From Branchiostoma floridae (taxonomy: Eukaryota; Chordata; Leptocardii; Amphioxiformes; Branchiostomatidae), in contig NC_049982.1 in assembly GCF_000003815.2 (NCBI RefSeq), positions 22,975,835 to 23,039,834 of the forward strand: a stretch of DNA of 64,000 nucleotides, read 5' to 3'. Both the position numbers and the translations under genes were made by a program. Positions 46,501-57,300 of this stretch are shown here, in pieces. The notes under the pieces were generated by a model. It was not told the origin of the DNA. It ran no database searches and was given only the letters and a program-made list of their open reading frames with translations. The first letter of the stretch is position 1, and the number at the start of each line of letters is the position of its first letter.

Positions 46501-49500
46501 CTTCTAGAAATGATCATAACCATATGTGTAATGTTATAACATACAGATTAATTTATAAGTATTATGACATGACAACACATGATGGTTGCTTCAGTAAAAG
46601 TGACAGCAAAGCTGAGATGGCTTTGATATGACAACTATCATTCAAATGTGAGAACAACAATTGGCAATAAAAATATAGCACCACTGAAGTTTTTAAGGAC
46701 AACCCATAGCTAGCTTTTGGCTGGGCAACCTGGCTGTAAAAACTATTTTGAACCCTGATCATTGGAGCCAATCTGAGACATAATGTAAAGAATAAAATAC
46801 TTCACAGAAGAAGAAATAAAGCTGATGTAATAGTCAAAAAGTTATTGTCAATATGGCATTACACTAATTTACTCCAGTCTCAGCTGGGTATTACCAAATG
46901 GATGGCTAATCAAATTTAGATTTTTTTTATCTGCCATGTGATGTTTTCATGTGTAATGTCTTGATGGAATTGTAAATTGGCTTATGTATACCAGTTAGTG
47001 CTCTAAAACAGGCTTAATCTCATCCAACCAATGGATGGGTTATTGCCACAGCACGTCATAAAATACCTGGGAAGACTTTGAGCTTACACCTGAGACTGCT
47101 AATCTTTTTTCCTGCTGCACACAGTGAATACTAACCATACTTGTACCCACAAGGGGCAATCCTCTCTTCCTCAGTTTACCTTCTTATTTTCTTGGACTTG
47201 TAAGCCCAAATACATGTGAAGGCCTGCTTTTAAAATCTGTTCATTTTCTAATCTAATGCGGCTGTCTGATTTTTTTTAGGTCCGTTTTTTCTGGAACGGT
47301 CCAACAAGAAAAAACTGTTTTGTATCGGTACACTGTATACCGGAACCAACCTCTACTACAACATCAATGCATTTTCTTTACTCCAATGGATTCTTTCTAG
47401 AAAAGAAATGAAAAGCTTGCAATTGTTTACAGCCCAAGGGTTGAATTGTACAGTATATGGATTGCAAATGCCAAATACCCATTGCATGTACTTAGTATTG
47501 GTTTGGTTCTTCCAAACTTGCACATCAGTACAGAATTCTTGTGAAGTCTACCACATCTGTTCAGATGACCCCTTGAACATCCCCTGGAACTTTGGTGACC
47601 ATGGGCACACATCACATCATCACTAGGACAAGACAGATGCTGCACAACACACTTCAGTACCAAGGACAAAGATAGATATGGAATGGTTTGAGCTATATGT
47701 GGAATATACTTTCAGTGCCGGGGACAATTGCAGATATGGAATAACAATTAACATAAGTATCATGTGAAATACTTTTAGTACCAAGGACAGACTCTGAGGT
47801 CGATATGGAATGGTTTGAGCTATACTTGGGAATATACTTTCAGTGCCAGGGACAAATGTAGATATCATATGAAATAGTACAATGGACAAAGGATGAAATG
47901 GAATGGTTTGAGTTATAACATAGTACCAGGGACAAGGCAGGTGTTGAATGGTTTGAGATACATGTGGAATATACTTTTAGTGCCAGGGACAAATGTACAT
48001 ACCTTTCATACCATATGAAACAGTACAAAGGTAGGCATTGAATAGTTTGAGTTATAACACTGTTACCTGGGACAACAGCAGATGTGGAATGGCATACATG
48101 TACAAAAACATGTAAATATCATATGAAATACTTTCAGTACCAGGGACAAAGGAAGGTCTGGAATGGTTTGAGTTGTAACATAGTGCCAGGGACAAAGGAA
48201 AACATGGAATGGTATGAGTAATATGCGGAATACTTCCAGTACCAGGGACAGATGTAGATTTGGAATGTGATTTATGGCATAAGCATCATATAGAATACGG
48301 TCAGTACCAGATATAAAGAAAGATCAAGGATAGCAGGAGTAATATTTTCAGTACCAAAGATAAAGGTAGATATGGAGTGTCATGAGTAACATCTACATGA
48401 TACTTTCAGTAACAAGGACAAAGATATGGAATTGTATATGGGATCAATATCAAATGGAACGTTTGTAGTACCAAGGAGGAAGGAGTCACATGGAATGTTA
48501 GATTGAATAGCACAACTAAAATGCGGAATGTTTTCAGCACCCAGGACAAAGCAATGTAACAGCAAATCCTTCTGGGGTGAAGATGAACATAGATAGTGTA
48601 GCTCTACTCAGTCTTCACATTTATTCATTTCATGTATTAATCTTGGTAACACATTGGTAGTCCCTTTAGCCATGTACTATGATGTAGGGCTGTTTTCCTT
48701 GGAGCCCTTAACAAGTAACCGGAATACGAACTTAGATCATAAATGATACAAAATGGGATTATTTGAAATTATTTCAAAAGCCTTTGCGTAACCAGTAGTT
48801 CCCTTTAACCATTATCATTACCTGGGAGACAAGATTCACTCCTGAGTCACGGCTGATACACATCTATTGCACCCTGAAGTGGACCCAGGGCATTTATACC
48901 AGCACTTTGATGTGCATATCAACAGCCTGGATGAAGTGTGCATGTATAATATAGATTTCATCATGCACATCTAGATTCATTTTTTTTTATCCCCAGACAG
49001 GTCTAACAATGTGTAACTCATGTCTGCTCATGTATATTATGTGATTAACTGTCTCCCATATGGAATGTGGGATGGTGCAATAGATGAGTGTTCGCCTTGC
49101 ATTCGGTAGATCATGAGTTCAATCCCCGGCCGAGTCATACCAAAGACTTTAAAAATGGTACATGCTGCTTTCTCTGCTTAGCACTCAGCACTAATGAGGA
49201 AGAGTATGGAAGTTAAACACACATCACTACCAGCAGACCAGCCCCCTGCTGTAGTGGCTTGCACATGTGTGGCCCAAGGGCTACAGAAATGGAGATGGGT
49301 GCCACCCCTACGCATCTGTTACTGATGTACGGGCAACTTTAACTTTAATATGGAATGTATATGAAAACATAAGCCTACTAGGGCCACACATCAGTAGAGC
49401 ATAAATCTCGAATTATGACTAGTGTCACCTTTCTGCCCCCCCGGGTAAGAAGGCTAATATAGACAGTCTGAGTAAAACCTGCCACAATGGATTTCTACCA

Positions 49501-52500
49501 GATCCTATTCATCCAGGAACAATTCACATGTGTACGTGATAGGAATATTCTTCCTTATAATTACTGATGATTAGATTGATTGATTGATTGACAACATACT
49601 GCTGAACTATCATGAGTGCATTTTGGAACATGATTTTGAGAAGATGATTCTATCCCATTACATAATAATCTACAGTGTTAGAGAATGATCACGTAGCTGT
49701 AATCAAATGCCAAAATGGCTTTCACACTTAATCACAGTAGTTCAACAGATGGCTTGGTCCCACCAAGTCTGATCCAAATATACCTTCTACGTCGTATCCA
49801 ACATACATCTACGGTAAAAACTTACAATTTATCATATAATCATAATGTAATTAACTCTGTAACATTCTGTCACCATGCATATAAATTGTTAATATACGGA
49901 ATATTTCACAAAATATTTAACGGAATATTTCTGCTCTTTAGTATATATGATTATGATGTTTTAATACTCTTTATATATACATGTATTGCACATATCATAA
50001 ACGATGACTGAACTACATATACATGTAGTACCGATTTCTACATTTATTAAATCTTGCATTCTAATTTTGGCTTATAACTGAAGGCCTAAACACTTGTAAG
50101 ATAGGTCTTAACACTTGCATTTGAGGACTGCACTGTAAATAACAAATCCTTCACCCAGATTGGTATCAGCACTAGATATGTATGAAGAATTCAGTGATAA
50201 AGCCTGTGTATGTGTACATACATGAAGTGTTAGGCTGGGTCTCGAAATCTATTTCTGGGAATATATATCACTGGTGTACCTAAGCTAAAAATTTTCACAG
50301 AATTTTGACGCTGGTAACAAATATAAATTAGGCCATTCCATCCTGTAATGGACAAAAATTGGCATGTAAAGATATTAATTGAACCGAGTTGGGTCTACCA
50401 GCAAAATTTGCCACTCAAAATAGAAGAAATTTTAGAGGGAGATTTAAAAATTTTCCCAGGACAGCATGGCCCATGATCGTCGCACCTTCCACAGGATTTC
50501 CAGTCAAAATCCTGTGGATGGAAAAAAAACTTGGGGCTGGCTAGCGCACTGGTACACAGATCTGAACAAGTGCACAAGAGATGCACATACACCAATAATA
50601 ATTGAAATGGCCCATCTAAACCTTGAGGCAAACCCCATGGTATGCAAATGATGTCGCCAGTGATAGCTAGCTGCACTACGTGGTCTACGTGACCAAAAAT
50701 CCATCCATCCATCCACGGGGACATTTCAAACAAGCAAGGCAATTTCCTGCTTAATGGCTTTTCCAAAGGTCTTTCATTAATCATAAGATGAGCAGACTGC
50801 TCTTAATTCTCGTTATTTTATTTCAAGCAGCGTCCTGACCCACTTATAACCCTCAGCACACTGAAGTTGCCATTAGCCACCCAAACTGTCTTGGTTATGG
50901 GGTTAGGTAGCAGGGAAAGGGTTAATGTATAAACACTAAGACATGTTTGCCTGGATTACGAACAACACAAGCTCCAATATGCAAAACAGTACTAAAGGGG
51001 ACAATGAAAAATTCCACCACATCAGATTGCATTACACTGAGGGAGACTTGAATGGAATGGCAAAATGTCAACAATCCAGGGCTCCACATACTGACACTTT
51101 GATTTATAAGTGGTGACCTTGGTGCTTAGACTGTAATATTGATTTTTTCCCCTGTACATACATACTGCCATGGCAAAACAAGTCAGCTAGAAAAAACTGA
51201 TGAATGAATGAAAAACCAAGGTCACAGCTGAGGCTTCTATTCTGTTACGGACATTCTTATATAATTGCGGGAGGAAGATTCCTGTAACCTTGACTTGACA
51301 AGTTTTGCCAAGAATGAAAGGTATTGATGGTATAACAGTGCCATCAACATAATTTATATTTGTTTGTCAATGCTGCATTATGCACACTCACTATCAAGTT
51401 TATCCTGTGTTGTTCCCCATCTCGAAAATGATATACAATTGCTTGCATGTACATGTTGATGCCATGTACTGTATTAGTGTACAATATAAACAAACCGACT
51501 ACTAGCATGCCATTTTGATTCCCTAGATGCTGTCTGACATAGCTAAGGGAAATATGCTAATTTGTTGCATTGCGCAAATCAACATACAGCATATATGGCA
51601 CATGCACTTGCCAATGTCTACTTATTTAAACATGTGTGTTCTTGAATTGCTATTTCATAGCTATTCTGCACAAGTACAGTGAACTACAAGTCAGTTGATG
51701 TAATGTGAATGTCCAGGGTGAGCAGTACAGCCAGGAAACGAACTCACAGCTTTTTGGTCCATATGCATGCATTTTTTAGCATAAGTAATCATGCTGAGGG
51801 AGGCAACCCTGATAATTGTAATGTTCAAAATTCTTCTTAAGGTCATGGACAACTATCAATCATTAACCACTGTAATGAATTTTTCATATGACAGGACCCC
51901 AATTACCTCATTGCTGTCCAGGATCGTTATTAGCAAGCTTGTCATCTAATGGTGCAGGCAACTGGAACAACCTTTCTAAGTCCAATGTTTACAAACAATT
52001 GAAGCAATTTCCCATTGAATTCAGTTAACCTGCAAAGTTGTGCCAGTTGCACGTTGACTAACCACAAATTTGGGAGACTTCCTCATTTTCTACAGCTCAC
52101 TGGGAATGAACGTCCTTGAAAATGATAGACAAGAAAAATGTAAATGGCCATGTACAAGGATGTACATCATGTACAGCGGTCATGCAACCATGTGTAGCCA
52201 TGTACACGTATTGGTTTAGAAGATTGTATTGGTTTTTGAGCATCTTTGAATGATGTTGCAGTTTTCCACCCTGAATATTGTTTTGCAATTAATCTAACTT
52301 ACAATTTGAAGAAATGACAGGAAAATCTACTGTCTCCTTCAATGCCCTGATACCACATAATGGGCCTTTAAATCAATTATCCTTGCTGCAGGGTGATTGG
52401 CCAGTCTCCAGAGACACCCTTACGATTGTTTGTTTACATTGAAGACCAGTGGGGTGGATCTGTCTCATTAACTAGGTCAGCAGCCAATGGGTCTGACCCT

Positions 52501-53589
52501 TTTCACAGATGGACAAAAGACACTTGTAGGGGATCAGATGTCTCATAAGATAAGGTTTGTTGACAACAGTCAACAGATATTGACAAGCGTTAAAGACAGT
52601 TAAGGTAAAGCACTGGTAGCAAGCTCACACACAGCACCACAGACTTATTGCTGACTTTAGGTAAACAAGATCCGTAAATTAAAAACCACAAAGGAATAGA
52701 GTCATATTTAGTTGTTGACATTTTTGTGATGCCAGTTTGAAGTGGCCCCAACTGGTTAGGACTTGTTTATGTCTGTAGAATTATCAAGATAAGATAAAAA
52801 CATTATGGCATGTTTGCTATTGTTTTTTCATCAACGCTTTCCCAACACATATGTTGTTGACTATGTTTACAAAAAGAGAAATAAATGGCATATGGTAAGC
52901 GATTATTACAATGGCATATCTTCTAGGGATAGAACTATGAAAAATGCACAACCATTCTTATCATCAAAGTGCGTTTATAGGCGATATTCGCTGGTGGTAT
53001 ATGGAAAGATCCTGTTACAAAATGTCACCACTCCATGTAACATTTTATCTTCGAGCTTCAAGGGCGTCCAGGTTCATGCACCAAAAACTTTAAGTTCTCT
53101 CTGACCTAGCGCCAAAGCGCAACTATTTCTTGATCCAAACCATTGGCAAGTTTGTATGAGTACACTTCTTAATATGAAGTTCTTCTAGAAATGTCGAGTT
53201 TGGCGACAAATGTGCAGCGACAACAAGATGGGGCCCTCCCCAACACGCCCAACCTCAAGGTGAAACCCTCAGACACAGACACGCGACTGAGTTCCCTTAC
53301 CGAGACATACACCGTCACATCTCCAAACTTGTCCGTCTTCACAACCTCCTTCTGCAAAATAGTAAAGAACAACAAGACAATGTGAGAGAAGAATTCGTAT
53401 CTCATGGTACCATTTTTTATTTTTTTCACGGATGAGCGAGCGCCTGGGTACGGCCCCCATGGCATTGGTAGGAACAACTAGGGCCAGGGATAGGGACGTA
53501 CTTGAACATGAGACGACCGTGACCGAAAAGGGGAGAAAAGCAATGAATTCCACCGACAAAATACTGTCATCTCTTACCGTCTCTTCCAT
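21112..53589 (-). CDS. NDRG: NDRG-family protein (alpha/beta-hydrolase fold), complete gene
   Basis: Fourteen coding exons on the minus strand join in frame: 53578-53589 (ATG, MEET), 53301-53351, 44294-44345, 35405-35522, 33418-33483, 33075-33141, 30149-30235, 28592-28669, 25883-25983 or 25137-25237, 24353-24388, 24070-24121, 23532-23609, 22861-22912 and 21112-21173 (TAA). The sum is 912 nt, 303 residues, with every phase agreeing. Family marks: VHDIGQNHKSF (vertebrate YHDIGLNHKSCF), HEDMKAI, ITVPGQEEGAETLP, VVGLGVGAGANIL in place of a nucleophile elbow, MNPHNL, CRVLMVTGSRSAHV, PEKLAESMLFFLQGLGL and a Ser/Arg-rich C-terminus KKMSRGTSLSG. Family knowledge: NDRG proteins lack the hydrolase triad and are mostly cytoplasmic, linked to stress, trafficking and differentiation. 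It is more diverged than vertebrate NDRG1-4, with a shorter N-terminus, so orthology to one member cannot be assigned. Confidence 0.87.
22162..22298. repeat. 20-bp tandem repeat, about 7 units, each with an inverted CCAAT box
   Basis: The unit GAGCTAGTTTGATTGGCTGA repeats at 20-bp steps (some copies have GATTGTCTGA or CAGCTAG). It lies in the last NDRG intron. GATTGGCT is a reverse CCAAT box, so the array presents several NF-Y-type motifs at two-helical-turn spacing. Confidence 0.85.
23180..23196 (-). promoter_or_regulatory. RE1/NRSE-like motif (weaker)
   Basis: The minus strand reads TTCAGCACTAAGGACAG, differing from the RE1 core at one conserved base plus the variable centre. It lies in the NDRG intron between exons 12 and 13. 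Its flanks (ACTTCAGGAAGTTAC before, GAAACTGCTGC after) recur near 62320-62357 without the motif, so it may sit in a dispersed repeat. Confidence 0.35.
25137..25237 (-). CDS. NDRG: NDRG exon 9b (alternative to 9a)
   Basis: 101 nt, entering in phase 0 after acceptor CCCGGACAG and leaving in phase 2 at donor ATGGC|GTGAGT. It encodes 33 whole codons including KLKEVHAFHDNLY and MNPHNLACFVETYM. Vertebrate NDRG proteins have MNPGNLHLF here, so this copy is the more conserved. It is homologous to exon 9a at 25883-25983 (17 of 33 residues identical). Confidence 0.85.
25883..25983 (-). CDS. NDRG: NDRG exon 9a (alternative to 9b)
   Basis: 101 nt with the same phases as exon 9b, acceptor TTTGGGTAG and donor ATGAG|GTAGGT. 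It encodes KLSEVRGYSDHLY and NHQNLARFVNRYM. It precedes exon 9b in transcription by 645 nt of intron. Since 101 is not a multiple of three, including both or neither would break the frame, so the two should be mutually exclusive. Confidence 0.85.
27233..27249 (-). promoter_or_regulatory. RE1/NRSE-like motif
   Basis: The minus strand reads TTTCAGCACCAAGGACAAG: the left half TTCAGCACC is perfect and the right half GGACA continues AG in place of GCG. It lies in the NDRG intron between exons 8 and 9a. Confidence 0.4.
31289..31440 (-). repeat. About 21-bp degenerate tandem repeat, about 7 units
   Basis: Variants of ATCTTGAGATCTTTTGAAGC follow one another in the NDRG intron between exons 6 and 7. 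The near multiple-of-three period leaves an open minus-strand frame of KKSQDAFKRS-like repeats, but no splice sites or family support coding. Confidence 0.7.
31461..31481 (+). repeat. (CTTC)n simple repeat
   Basis: Tetranucleotide tract of about five copies just after the 21-bp repeat. Confidence 0.9.
31889..31909 (+). promoter_or_regulatory. Near-canonical RE1/NRSE (REST/NRSF) motif
   Basis: The sequence reads TTCAGCACCA, then A, then GGACAGCGC, then A. It matches 19 of 21 positions of the usual vertebrate RE1 consensus; the mismatches are at the variable centre (position 11) and the last base. It lies in the NDRG intron between exons 6 and 7. REST represses neuronal genes in vertebrates; whether this organism has a REST protein cannot be seen here. 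Confidence 0.55.
32914..32961 (+). repeat. (GGAT)n / (TGAA)n simple repeats
   Basis: GGAT tetranucleotides (32914-32936) followed by TGAA tetranucleotides (32946-32961) in an NDRG intron. Confidence 0.85.
33788..33955 (-). CDS. Candidate NDRG cassette exon, Ala-Pro rich (unconfirmed)
   Basis: In the intron between exons 4 and 5, the minus strand has a pyrimidine-rich tract ending TTCCACATAG, then 168 nt open in the phase that continues exon 4, then AG|GTTGGA as a weak donor in the phase exon 5 needs. The 56 residues include LRRAVSFKKSRPPS, which has basophilic kinase-type serines, and five Ala-Pro repeats. GC content is much higher than the surrounding intron. Alternatively it is a terminal exon, since the frame stays open to a TAA at about 33670. 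The non-consensus donor is the main weakness. Confidence 0.4.
34333..34350 (+). repeat. (TAGG)n simple repeat
   Basis: Four to five TAGG units in an NDRG intron. Confidence 0.85.
35748..36038. repeat. Diverged 145-bp tandem duplication with CCAAT and CRE-half motifs
   Basis: Unit 1 (35748-35892) and unit 2 (35893-36038) share ATGGAAGC, TTGATTGGCCTAAA, CTCGG, TACGTCAGAG, ACCTATCAACGC, CGGCATCCA and TTATAATAG-like ends. Each unit has an inverted CCAAT (35786-35790, 35934-35938) and a TACGTCA (35815-35821, 35963-35969). It lies just upstream of NDRG exon 4 in transcription order. It could be an internal promoter or a piece of a mobile element. Confidence 0.6.
36255..36345 (+). ncRNA. tRNA-like pol III element (degenerate tRNA or SINE head)
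   Basis: Box A-like TTGGCCGAATGGCTAAAGC (36261) and a good box B GGTTCGATTCC (36318-36328) in a CCCTGG/CCGGG T-arm. Spacing suits a class II (Leu/Ser) tRNA, but the acceptor and anticodon stems do not pair, so it is not a functional tRNA gene. It lies in NDRG intron 3. Confidence 0.5.
37499..37561 (+). repeat. (GT)n microsatellite
   Basis: About 16 perfect GT dinucleotides followed by interrupted GTGTGG text. Confidence 0.95.
38890..39478 (+). repeat. Second copy of the 7790-8925 dispersed element (single-unit form)
   Basis: It begins TATATACGGGATTGCAAGGC and has the same CTTATGAATATTAACTAGC and CTGATTGGCTGG head. It ends with (GAAA)n, ACATTACGAATACAATATAT and a terminal hairpin (ATTTCACCATAC against GTATGGCTGAAAT). 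It lacks the tandem 163-bp units, so it shows the unexpanded state. Confidence 0.75.
40441..40540 (+). ncRNA. tRNA-like pol III element, low confidence
   Basis: It starts GCTGGCCGAAT like the element at 36255, has CTGTATTTTCGCT in the middle and a box B-like GGATTCGAGCC (40518-40528). No stable cloverleaf was found. It is probably a decayed tRNA-derived SINE. Confidence 0.3.
41640..42080 (-). repeat. Abundant dispersed repeat, uninterrupted copy
   Basis: In inverse orientation this aligns with 9040-9850 and gives the intact junction AAGCTAACCTAAATTTGTCA, which proves the 9238-9633 block is an insertion. It lies in NDRG intron 3. Confidence 0.75.
42273..42649. mobile_element. hAT-like MITE with CAGGG(T/A)TCGAAATAC termini
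   Basis: The left end is CAGGGTTCGAAATAC and the right end is GTATTTCGATCCCTG, flanked by the direct repeat CTAGC (42268-42272, 42650-42654). The interior repeats TTGCATGTAAAATT-like text. hAT elements usually make 8-bp duplications, so the 5-bp repeat leaves the class uncertain. Confidence 0.65.
44346..47652. other. NDRG intron 2, proximal part: no feature recognised
   Basis: AT-rich intron between exons 2 and 3. A CATGTACATGTACATGTA run (about 45199-45216) and hAT-like text at 47268-47350 (GGTCCG, GGAACGGTCC) are the only repeats noticed. No coding signal. Confidence 0.4.
47653..48560 (+). repeat. Degenerate minisatellite, about 16 units with RE1-like cores
   Basis: Units of about 55-65 bp recur with a core TTTCAGTACCAGGGACAAA (variants: TTCAGTACCAAGGACAAAG at 47653, TTCAGTGCCGGGGACAAT at 47711, TTTCAGCACCCAGGACAAAG near 48532) and spacer GATATGGAATGGTTTGAG. 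The units are much more diverged than the LHPP-intron array, yet the core is the best conserved part. It lies in NDRG intron 2. No coding. Confidence 0.8.
49069..49347 (+). mobile_element. Full-length SINE with a tRNA-derived head
   Basis: An 11-bp perfect target-site duplication, ATATGGAATGT, flanks it (49058-49068 and 49348-49358). The head has a tRNA-like box A (GATGGTGCAATAGATGAGTG) and box B (GAGTTCAATCCCC). The body (GTCATACCAAAG, TAAAAATGGTACAT, CCCTGCTGTAGTGG, ATGTGTGGCCCA) is shared with the 5S-headed SINE at 9841-10117. The tail is AACTTTAACTTTA. Perfect duplication indicates a young insertion. It lies in NDRG intron 2. Confidence 0.9.
49359..53300. other. NDRG intron 2, distal part: no feature recognised
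   Basis: AT-rich intron; only short simple repeats (GATT near 49573, CCAT near 50699). No exon with family support was seen. Confidence 0.4.
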
Positions 53590-54338
53590 AGTGATGGAAT
53601 GAAGCTTTCGACGATGAAAACTTAAGTTGCCAGTGGTTGTTTTTCTGCGTAAACGCCCTCTTTAGCAACACTCAAATCCCGTTGTTGTTGTTGAAGGTAG
53701 AGGAAACTGAGGAACTGTGCTCTCGTACTCTCACGAGATTTGAAATGACGAGAAAACACGAGACTTTGTATTGGCCAATCCAAGCCCGTCGATAGTTTTG
53801 ACCAATCAGCAATCGTCTGTTAAATGTAGTGCGGGCATGCGCAGTATGCCGTTGTCACAATAAACAAATTTGATTCATTTCTCAAAGATTTGCGACTTTC
53901 GTGGACAATCAAGACTTTTTACAGCACATCTGGTAGGTTTTCGAAAATGTTTACGCAGACTGTGAAATCATACGATTTTAATGATTGACTTGCAGTGTTG
54001 TCTTTTGCAATATATGCTGTAAATTTTCGATTATAGTCCCCGAAAAGCGTTGCTATGCTCAGATAGAGTTTTCTTAGGACTCTGGTTCCGCCCCCCTCCC
54101 ACAAACAACTGGGTGCAAAAACATCACACCTGATTATATCAAAAGCTCCTTGATTATATCTGTAGTGCAGCATCTGTAGTAATGCTTCTGCAATTTGCAA
54201 GGTAAGTATTTCATGCAGTGTTCTAACAGTGGCAAGAACACAATTTTATCGTATGCGTGAGGTCACTTTCTACTTTGTTAAAGAACCTCAGACTAGATTC
54301 ACAAGACTGTGAACCAAACTTATGTCTTGTGCTTTCAG
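53590..54338. promoter_or_regulatory. Divergent promoter region shared by NDRG (-) and CFAP99 (+)
   Basis: The two start codons are 766 bp apart, head to head. Seen: paired ATTGGCCAAT (53770-53779), CCAAT at 53802-53806, an NRF1-like GGGCATGCGCAG (53832-53843), a forkhead-type TAAACAAA (53861-53868) and CACGAGA/ACGAGAA repeats (about 53730-53765). No TATA box. This is typical of CpG-type housekeeping or ciliary divergent promoters. A probable CFAP99 5' UTR intron ends at the acceptor GCTTTCAG (54338); its donor may be AAG|GTAAGT near 54202. Confidence 0.6.
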
Positions 54339-54355
54339 GATATTTTCCCGTCACC

Positions 54356-57300
54356 ATGAGTCACAAGAAGCTGCTAGCCTGCTGTGTGGAGTTACTGGAC
54401 ACATTTAACCCAGAGGAGAACTGTGTGGAGGACCATCTGAAACACTTTCTGAAGAAAAACAAGGTGGATGTCTATGCTTTAACTTAGCACTTCTTGTGCA
54501 ATAGAAAATTTGACAGAAACCACTTTGTTTCGCAGACATAAACTCAACACAAAGTTCGGAAACTTAATTGAAGCTGATCGATTTAAACACCAAAATTTGA
54601 GCTCTCATGTGTTTACGTAGCTCTCAACTTTGAATTAAACGTAACATTAGTTAATCCAATACAGTTGATGAAGTGATATAAACAGAGTCTGAGAAAAGGG
54701 TTGATGAAACTGTTTCTCACTTCAAGAGAGATGGACAGATGGAGCTTATTATTAAATTAAGTAAAGAATGTTATTCAAGCAAATAACAAGACCCCCCCCC
54801 CCCCACCCCCTTTCCCAGACTTTAGATGAAAATGACCAGACCTTCATAGTGGAGGTGTTCTCTGGCTGCATCCGGTACGCTCCCATCATGAAGGTGGTGG
54901 TGGACGGCTTCTACAACGTGAAGGAGGGCAAGCGGTCGCTCAGATCAGAGAGGAACATTTATATCAGTAAGTATCAGGCACCCTGCCACTGGCTCTGAGT
55001 TCTAACCTAAAGGAAGATGACTTCATGTTTCATGCTGTCTGCTGTCTAAGGAGAGCATGATCTTAAGATACATCGGAAACAATGTCAAAAGTATGAGGTC
55101 ACTGCATCTGATGTCAACTAGAAAATTGTTACATGTTTCTGGCTGTAGAATGATGTGAAACACCTGATTGAATTTTTGTTGTTGTTTTGTTTCAGCCTTG
55201 TGCTACATGACAGTGTTCAGACTGGATGAGTTGGGGATCGTCCATTTTGGCAATTTTGTCAAGTCCCAGGATATCAATAGGATGCACAATGTGAGTACTG
55301 TATCATAGATGACTAAATCTTCCTTTAGCAACCTACTACAGCCATGAACTTTCCCCCATCTCCTTTTAAACCTACACTAGAGTGCCATCACAAAATCAGT
55401 ATGTGTGTTAGAATGTGCGTATAGGGACATTTGATATTCAAAGTGTTACCAAATTTATTGCCATTTCATTGTATTGCCTATAAAAGATATTTCATTTCTT
55501 TATAAAGAAATAAATTTCTATCTAATATCTTTCCAGATAAAAATGTACCAAGGTAGTCAAGCACACTAGTCATTGATGCCTTTTTTTCCCCAAATGCTAT
55601 CATTTTCATCATCAATCATCTGTAGGGGCAGTACAACATGCTTTAAGCTCAAGAAAGGGTTTGTTTTTCTTTTCCAGTTTTTCTCCTTCTTCCTGGCTGA
55701 TGAGAATCTGAAGAAGTGGATCAAGGATGAGTGGTGCAAACACTACGACCCCAGGTTTACCCAGGACAACCTTCTCAAGCCTTTACAGAGGTATGGACAT
55801 GTCAGGACACAGTCTTTAACGCGTCTGTTGTTGGTACTATATCTCAATGGAGTGAAGTATTGTTTTTGCTATTCTTTTTGATTGTGTTTTTGTGATTCCC
55901 AAGTACTGTATACACACTGCAGTGTTGCCATACACCCTAATGATCAGTGCTGTCTCTTTGAAACTAGAAGGATAAAATGTTCAGGTAATGGGATGAAGTC
56001 TGCCATCTCTAATTATCTTGTTTTGTTGTTTTTGTCATAGAGTCAGTGTGAGCACCAGTCAACCATGGGCATGTATTCCCTACAAGTGTAATGCAGAATA
56101 TGTAATGTTGATACTGATTATCTTTCTAGGTGGATGCCAGAGTTGGAAAAAATGATCAGCCAACTTGCAGACAAGGTGGCAAACAAGAACAACTTACCGA
56201 AGAAGGTTGTGAAGCCTGCAACACAACCACAGGAGTTCAACATCACGCAGCCCAAACCCAGAGCCATCCCTGTACCTGAGAGAATACCCAAACTACACAA
56301 GCACAGACCTGTAAGTAATGGTGCTATGTTTAACTTAGTGATTTGATCATTTCTGGGAACTGCAAACCTGATGTGAGTGTGCAAAATTAATAAAGACAAA
56401 GTTTGGCTCCCCAAAAATTGCTCTCATGATGAAATCAAGTGGTCAGGAAGGTTACAAAAATGATTGAACAGTCACACAGAATATACCAAACAATAAAGTT
56501 CATTTTTCGACTCTTTCTTTGACTTTGGATTTGACATGGGCATTGTACAACATTGAATACAACTTTAATTGTTTTCACTTTATGGTATTCGTTTACCATT
56601 TTTGCAGCTGCTTTGCATAATTTACAGTAAGTTTGAAAATGTTTTTTTGGGGGGAGGTACATGTATTTTTTTGGCTTGTCTGTCTGTCTAATGTGTTTTT
56701 TCAGTGCTGTTAAAAATGTTCTGCCAGGGAATCCTTATTGGGTGAGGGGGTGAAGTCTGCTATCTCTGGATTTTTTTTCGACTTGCCTCGAATGATGATG
56801 TTTTTCTGGTGACACAGGTTCCTGAGTCAACGTATCGACCTCCCAAAGAACAGACTCTATTGGCAGAGGCAGAAGAGATGAACAGAAGAAGAGCAGAGGT
56901 AACATCAACTATCATAATTCCACCAGATGCTTTTATACCGCCACCTAAAAAACATTAGTAAAGAGGTCTTCAAATGAATGTCTTGAACACCGAATGTTGA
57001 ATATCCTAAATGTAATACAATTCAGATATTTAGGTGTTGAAGACAATAAAAGACAATCCTCATAAGGCCTCTATAACCACTAGTTTTGAGGTGGCGGTAT
57101 AATGCCACCTGGTGGAATTATGAGAATGTATGTTAGGCTTGCTATTTTTTTTCAAGTAGAGAATAAAAATACTGTGTATATTGCAATACAGTACTATGCT
57201 TAGATGTGTGCGTGCACATGTACATGCTGTCAAGGTTATTTATGAAAGGCTTCACGTCTTTCAAGTTCACTTTCATGGAACCCTTCCAAGACTGCGTGCA

